Assembly (NCBI RefSeq): GCF_003610635.1
Contig: NZ_RAQJ01000001.1
Span: 496,474-560,473 of the forward strand
Length of the DNA stretch: 64,000 nucleotides
Source: Ichthyenterobacterium magnum
GTDB taxonomy: Bacteria > Bacteroidota > Bacteroidia > Flavobacteriales > Flavobacteriaceae
Direction of reading: 5' to 3'
Under the pieces are notes generated by a model. The model was not told where the DNA came from, ran no database searches, and was given only the letters and a program-made list of their open reading frames with translations. Below are positions 61,240 to 64,000 of the stretch, piece by piece. A program made the translations under genes and the position numbers. Position 1 is the stretch's first letter; each line of letters opens with the position of its first letter.

Positions 61240-61337
61240 ACATCATTCCCATGAAAATGGGAACCTTAAAGTTTTTACTCAAAATGTGGATTCCGCATCT
61301 CACTTCGACTACGCTCAGTGGGACAGTGCGGAATGAC
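61240..61337. repeat. Dispersed palindromic repeat, copy 5
   Basis: Between the aldehyde dehydrogenase and DUF1272 genes. It contains CATTCCCATGAAAATGGGAA (small hairpin), CACTTCGACTACGCTCAGTG and ends CGGAATGACA. Confidence 0.7.
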
Positions 61338-61346
61338 AAATCAATA

Positions 61347-61616
61347 TTAATTGTTATTCTTAATTCTCTCTTTATGCTTTTCCAAATCAACTGGTTTATG
61401 AACAATTTTGGTTGATACTGGATATTTTTCTAACAAACGCTCTGGACGAATTGGCCGTTTTTCAAATCCACCACCACAATTAGGACAAATCTCATGCAGA
61501 ATATTCTCTACACAATCTTTGCAATAGGTACATTCGAACGTACAAATCATTGCTTCTTTAGAATTGAAAGGCAAATCTTTATTACAATGTTCGCAAGTTG
61601 GTCTTATTTCTAGCAT
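61347..61616 (-). CDS. DUF1272 small zinc-ribbon protein
   Basis: An 89-residue soluble protein with two pairs of zinc ligands: CEHCNKDLP, ICTFECTYCKDC and ICPNCGGGF, the DUF1272 signature. Its function is not known. It lies inside the hydroxyproline gene run between the aldehyde dehydrogenase and the deaminase genes, with repeats on both sides, so its link to the pathway is only positional. Confidence 0.85.
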   Translation of the reverse strand: MLEIRPTCEHCNKDLPFNSKEAMICTFECTYCKDCVENILHEICPNCGGGFEKRPIRPERLLEKYPVSTKIVHKPVDLEKHKERIKNNN

Positions 61617-61630
61617 ATTTTATTTGTGAT

Positions 61631-61662
61631 AAACCTTTCGACTACGCTCAAGGTGGCATTTC
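61631..61662. repeat. Dispersed-repeat fragment
   Basis: AAACCTTTCGACTACGCTCA followed by AGGTGGCATT. It has the repeat core TTCGACTACGCTCA but lacks the left part; partial copy between DUF1272 and the deaminase gene. Confidence 0.55.
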
Positions 61663-61669
61663 ATATTAA

Positions 61670-62584
61670 TTATAAATTTTTATAATCCGGTAATGTTGGT
61701 CTATTTTTTAAACCATCTTCAATAACTTTTAAAACATGTTTTCGCTCTTCGCCATGTAAATTTAGACGAGGTGCACGAACGTTTTCGGTTCCAATTCCTG
61801 TGGCTACTTCTGCTAATTTAATGTTCTGTACTAATTTAGGGTTAATATCTAACTCTAACAATGGTAAAAACCATCTGTAGATTTCTAGTGCTTCTTGAAT
61901 TCGTCCTGCTTTTTGCAACTCATAAATAGCAACCGTTTCTGCTGGAAATGCGCAGACTAATCCAGCAATCCATCCATCTGCTCCCATCAGTAAACTCTCT
62001 AAAGCCAAGGTATCAACTCCAGTCATAATTTTTAAGCGATTTCCAAAACGATTTTTAATTCTGGTTACATTAGAGATATCTCTTGTCGATTCTTTTACAG
62101 CTTCAATATTATTACATTTTAATAACTCATCAAACATATCTAAAGTCACCTCAACTTTATAATCTACTGGATTATTATACACCATTATTGGCAATGACGT
62201 GTTGTTGGCAACGGCTTTAAAATACTCAACCGTTTCTCTATCTCCAGATTTATAACGCATTGGTGGTAACATCATGAGACCTTTTGCACCATCTTCTTCT
62301 GCTTTTTGAGCTGCCGCAATTGCACCTTTTGTGGTTTGTTCAGCAATATTAATAAGCACAGGAACTTTGTCTTTAACGATGTCAACTGAGGTTCTTGTTA
62401 GTATGCGTTTTTCGTCATCACTTAAGGTGCTTGCTTCACCTAAAGTTCCTCCTAAAACAATACCATGCACACCTGCTTCTAATTGCGCTTCGATATTATG
62501 TTCAAACATATGCAAGTCTAAAGTATCTTTATCTGTAAACTTGGTTGTTACTGCTGGCATTACGCCTTTCCATTTAATACTCAT
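61670..62584 (-). CDS. Dihydrodipicolinate-synthase-family enzyme, probable 1-pyrroline-4-hydroxy-2-carboxylate deaminase
   Basis: A 304-residue class I aldolase-type TIM barrel. Seen: GVMPAVTTKFTDKDTLDL, IVLGGTLGEASTLSDDEK (the GTxGE substrate motif), PIMVYNNPVDYKVEV (catalytic Tyr) and NIEAVKESTRDISNVTRI with the Schiff-base lysine (about residue 166). Members of the DapA superfamily beside HypE-type genes deaminate the pyrroline product of D-hydroxyproline to alpha-ketoglutarate semialdehyde. N-acetylneuraminate lyase or KDG aldolase activities are alternatives but fit the neighbours less well. Confidence 0.9.
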   Translation of the reverse strand: MSIKWKGVMPAVTTKFTDKDTLDLHMFEHNIEAQLEAGVHGIVLGGTLGEASTLSDDEKRILTRTSVDIVKDKVPVLINIAEQTTKGAIAAAQKAEEDGAKGLMMLPPMRYKSGDRETVEYFKAVANNTSLPIMVYNNPVDYKVEVTLDMFDELLKCNNIEAVKESTRDISNVTRIKNRFGNRLKIMTGVDTLALESLLMGADGWIAGLVCAFPAETVAIYELQKAGRIQEALEIYRWFLPLLELDINPKLVQNIKLAEVATGIGTENVRAPRLNLHGEERKHVLKVIEDGLKNRPTLPDYKNL

Positions 62585-62676
62585 AAGTTATTTTTTGATG
62601 AAGTAAAATTACTTTATGAAAACGAATATAATTGTTATAGATTTATCCAAATAGAATACTATATTATCCTTATTAT

Positions 62677-62707
62677 TTGTTTAATATATAAAAACGAATA
62701 GTATTTG
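62677..62707 (+). promoter_or_regulatory. Candidate promoter for the hydroxyproline AraC regulator
   Basis: TTG (62677-62679) followed by 19 bp and TAGTATTTG (62699-62707), close to the Bacteroidota TTG / TANNTTTG pattern (one extra base within the -7 box). It lies about 37 bp upstream of the ATG at 62744 in the divergent region between the regulator and the catabolic operon. Confidence 0.45.
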
Positions 62708-62723
62708 CGTAATTTTGAAGCAC

Positions 62724-62743
62724 TGAATCAAGTTCAGCATAAA
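62724..62743. repeat. Dispersed-repeat fragment in the AraC leader
   Basis: CTGAATCAAGTTCAGCATAA is the reverse complement of the TGAACTTGATTCAG string in copy 3 at 6251. It directly precedes the AraC start codon. Confidence 0.5.
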
Positions 62744-63595
62744 ATGAAAGTTCTTCCTTTTAAAATACCGAAACCAGAATTTGATACACTTATCTTTCAA
62801 GAAGACAAGGATGACTTCTTTTTTGACAAACTGCATCAGCACGAAGAAATTCAGTTAAGTTATATTATTGAAGGTGAAGGCACATTAATTGTTGGAGACA
62901 CTATAAATTATTATAAGCCTGATGATGTTTTAGTTATTGGTAGTCATATTCCGCATGTTTTTAAAAGTGATATGCAATCCAATAAGAGTTCTCATATGCT
63001 GACTCTCTTTTTCACGGAATCCTCATTTGGAGATGTTTTTTTTCAACTTGAAGAATTAAAAGAATCTAATAACTTCTTTAAACGCAGCAAACAAGGTTTT
63101 AAAGTGATGTCTCATAAAAAATCATTGAAAGCACTTTTTTTTCAACTTAAATCTGCTTCTAAAATGAGGCAATTTATTCTATTATTAGAGTTGCTTCAAA
63201 CTATAAGTAAAGCCAATTACAAAAGCTTGTCGTCTTTTATTTATGATAAAACATACACTGACATTGAAGGGAACAGAATGCGTGATGTGTTTGATTATAC
63301 CATGGATAATTATAACTTCAATATTTCTTTAAACACCATCGCAGAAGTTGCTAATATGACTAAAAATGCCTTCTGTAAATACTTTAAAAAACGAACCAAT
63401 AAAACCTATGTTCAATTTTTAAACGAATTACGAATAGACCATGCGTGCAAACTATTATTAACTCAAAAAGAATTGTCCGTTATAGAAATTGCTGAACGTA
63501 CTGGATTTAACAATCTATCTAACTTTAATAGACAATTTAAAACGATAAAAAGAATGAATCCTTCTGAGTTTAGGAAACAAAAGAGGCTGTTTTAA
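62744..63595 (+). CDS. AraC-family regulator of the hydroxyproline cluster
   Basis: A 283-residue AraC-type regulator. I use the ATG at 62744 rather than the TTG at 62705, which is read through a repeat fragment. Residues about 1-120 form a cupin sensor domain (FFFDKLHQHEEIQLSYIIEG, VLVIGSHIPHVFKS). Residues about 185-283 are the HTH module: NISLNTIAEVANMTKNAFCK, YFKKRTNKTYVQFLNELRI, and ELSVIEIAERTGFNNLSNFN with a C-terminal RQFKTIKRMNPSEFRK. It is divergent from the catabolic genes and probably activates them in response to hydroxyproline. Confidence 0.88.
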   Translation: MKVLPFKIPKPEFDTLIFQEDKDDFFFDKLHQHEEIQLSYIIEGEGTLIVGDTINYYKPDDVLVIGSHIPHVFKSDMQSNKSSHMLTLFFTESSFGDVFFQLEELKESNNFFKRSKQGFKVMSHKKSLKALFFQLKSASKMRQFILLLELLQTISKANYKSLSSFIYDKTYTDIEGNRMRDVFDYTMDNYNFNISLNTIAEVANMTKNAFCKYFKKRTNKTYVQFLNELRIDHACKLLLTQKELSVIEIAERTGFNNLSNFNRQFKTIKRMNPSEFRKQKRLF

Positions 63596-63598
63596 AAG

Positions 63599-63687
63599 TG
63601 TCATTCAAAATAGAAATGAAGAATCTCAATAAAATAAAATTTTGATTTATAACTATTTGAGATTTTTCGACTCCGCTCAAAATGACA
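63599..63687. repeat. Dispersed palindromic repeat, copy 6
   Basis: An 89-bp element after the AraC gene: TGTCATTC at the left, GAAGAATCTC, TTTTTCGACTCCGCTCAAAA and AATGACA at the right. Same length and ends as copies 1 and 2. Confidence 0.72.
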
Positions 63688-63724
63688 ATTTAATGGAAGT
63701 TTTGACAAATGCCAAGATCTACTT

Positions 63725-64000
63725 TTATATCTTTTTTACGTAATCTGTAATAATAACCGTTAGCGTAGGACCAACTTTACCTTCGATATATTTTTCGTTT
63801 TCATGATCTAAACGAATGTTTCGTACAGCTGTTCCTTGTTTAGCAATCATGCTTGAACCTTTCACTTTTAAATCTTTAATCAATACTACAGAATCTCCAA
63901 CTTGTAGAACGACGCCATTAACATCGCGATGAATTAATTTTTCAGGGTCGGCTTCGCCTTCGCCTGTGGCTTTAGCAAATTCTAGAACCTCATCTTCCAT
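63725..64000 (-). CDS. PhnA-domain protein (5' end outside window)
   Basis: The visible 91 residues end a PhnA-type (alkylphosphonate-utilisation-like) protein: DVNGVVLQVGDSVVLIKDLK, KGSSMIAKQGTAVRNIRLDH, KYIEGKVGPTLTVIITDYVK. The domain is intact here, but the N-terminal zinc-ribbon part usual in full-length relatives is not visible, and the ATG at 64000 is the last codon of the window, so the true start probably lies beyond it. Despite the name, PhnA is not part of the C-P lyase. Confidence 0.8.
   Translation of the reverse strand: MEDEVLEFAKATGEGEADPEKLIHRDVNGVVLQVGDSVVLIKDLKVKGSSMIAKQGTAVRNIRLDHENEKYIEGKVGPTLTVIITDYVKKI

Overview
The window is AT-rich, densely packed chromosomal DNA from a member of the Bacteroidota, most likely a marine Flavobacteriaceae (relatives of Winogradskyella, Psychroserpens, Olleya or Lacinutrix; genus is inference). 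Support comes from a type IX secretion C-terminal sorting domain, mevalonate-pathway genes beside an archaeal-type prenyltransferase, TANNTTTG-like -7 boxes, several lineage-typical families (DUF547, DUF4407, DUF885, the calcineurin/barrel giant protein) and many lipoproteins. I see no phage, plasmid, IS element or CRISPR. Mobile-like DNA is limited to about a dozen short palindromic intergenic repeats with TGTCATTC/GAATGACA ends.

Layout. 1-8.6 kb: purine/urate catabolism (allantoinase, allantoicase, membrane urate oxidase PuuD, a fused OHCU decarboxylase-HIU hydrolase, a DUF6986 aldolase-like protein), then a facing operon of XdhC, an unknown membrane protein and a THEP1-like NTPase. 8.7-16.8 kb: arsenosugar biosynthesis (AhpD-like protein, ArsS, rhodanese, TIGR04282 protein, purine nucleoside phosphorylase, ArsM, then a PiT transporter, sterol-desaturase-family protein, DUF547 lipoprotein and TIGR04283 glycosyltransferase). 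16.8-20.9 kb: a minus-strand envelope operon (Omp85 protein, GH113-like lipoprotein, a barrel protein, a second DUF547 protein). 21.1-28.5 kb: FAD oxidoreductase, membrane ferredoxin, YwqK/MORN protein and three coupled glycosyltransferases. 28.5-37.2 kb: housekeeping genes including mevalonate kinase, diphosphomevalonate decarboxylase and a UbiA-type prenyltransferase. 37.2-40.9 kb: a 1225-residue lipoprotein with phosphatase, possible kinase-like and barrel parts. 40.9-45.7 kb: methionine sulfoxide and thiol repair genes. 45.8-50.6 kb: an AraC regulator with two DNA-binding domains, an HD-PycTM protein and a GAF protein. 50.7-57.2 kb: tRNA-Leu(TAG), peptidases, DUF4407 and STAS-like proteins. 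57.3-63.6 kb: a complete trans-4-hydroxy-L-proline catabolic set with its AraC regulator, then a PhnA-like gene cut by the window end.

How it fits together. The first cluster would take urate to urea and glyoxylate, with DUF6986 a candidate for using the C2 product. The arsenic cluster methylates arsenite (ArsM), adds an adenosyl-derived sugar (ArsS), removes adenine (phosphorylase) and glycosylates the product. The hydroxyproline cluster feeds 2-oxoglutarate to the TCA cycle. Together with secreted peptidases this suggests a marine heterotroph living on protein, nucleic acid and algal material.

The items most worth a second look are the XdhC-linked membrane/NTPase pair, DUF6986 in urate breakdown, the 7-bp tandem repeat just before arsM, the 60-bp perfect inverted repeats around a divergent gene pair, the phosphatase/kinase-like/barrel protein, the orphan HD-PycTM protein, a homopolymer frameshift after the prenyltransferase gene, and a desaturase gene with no ordinary start codon.
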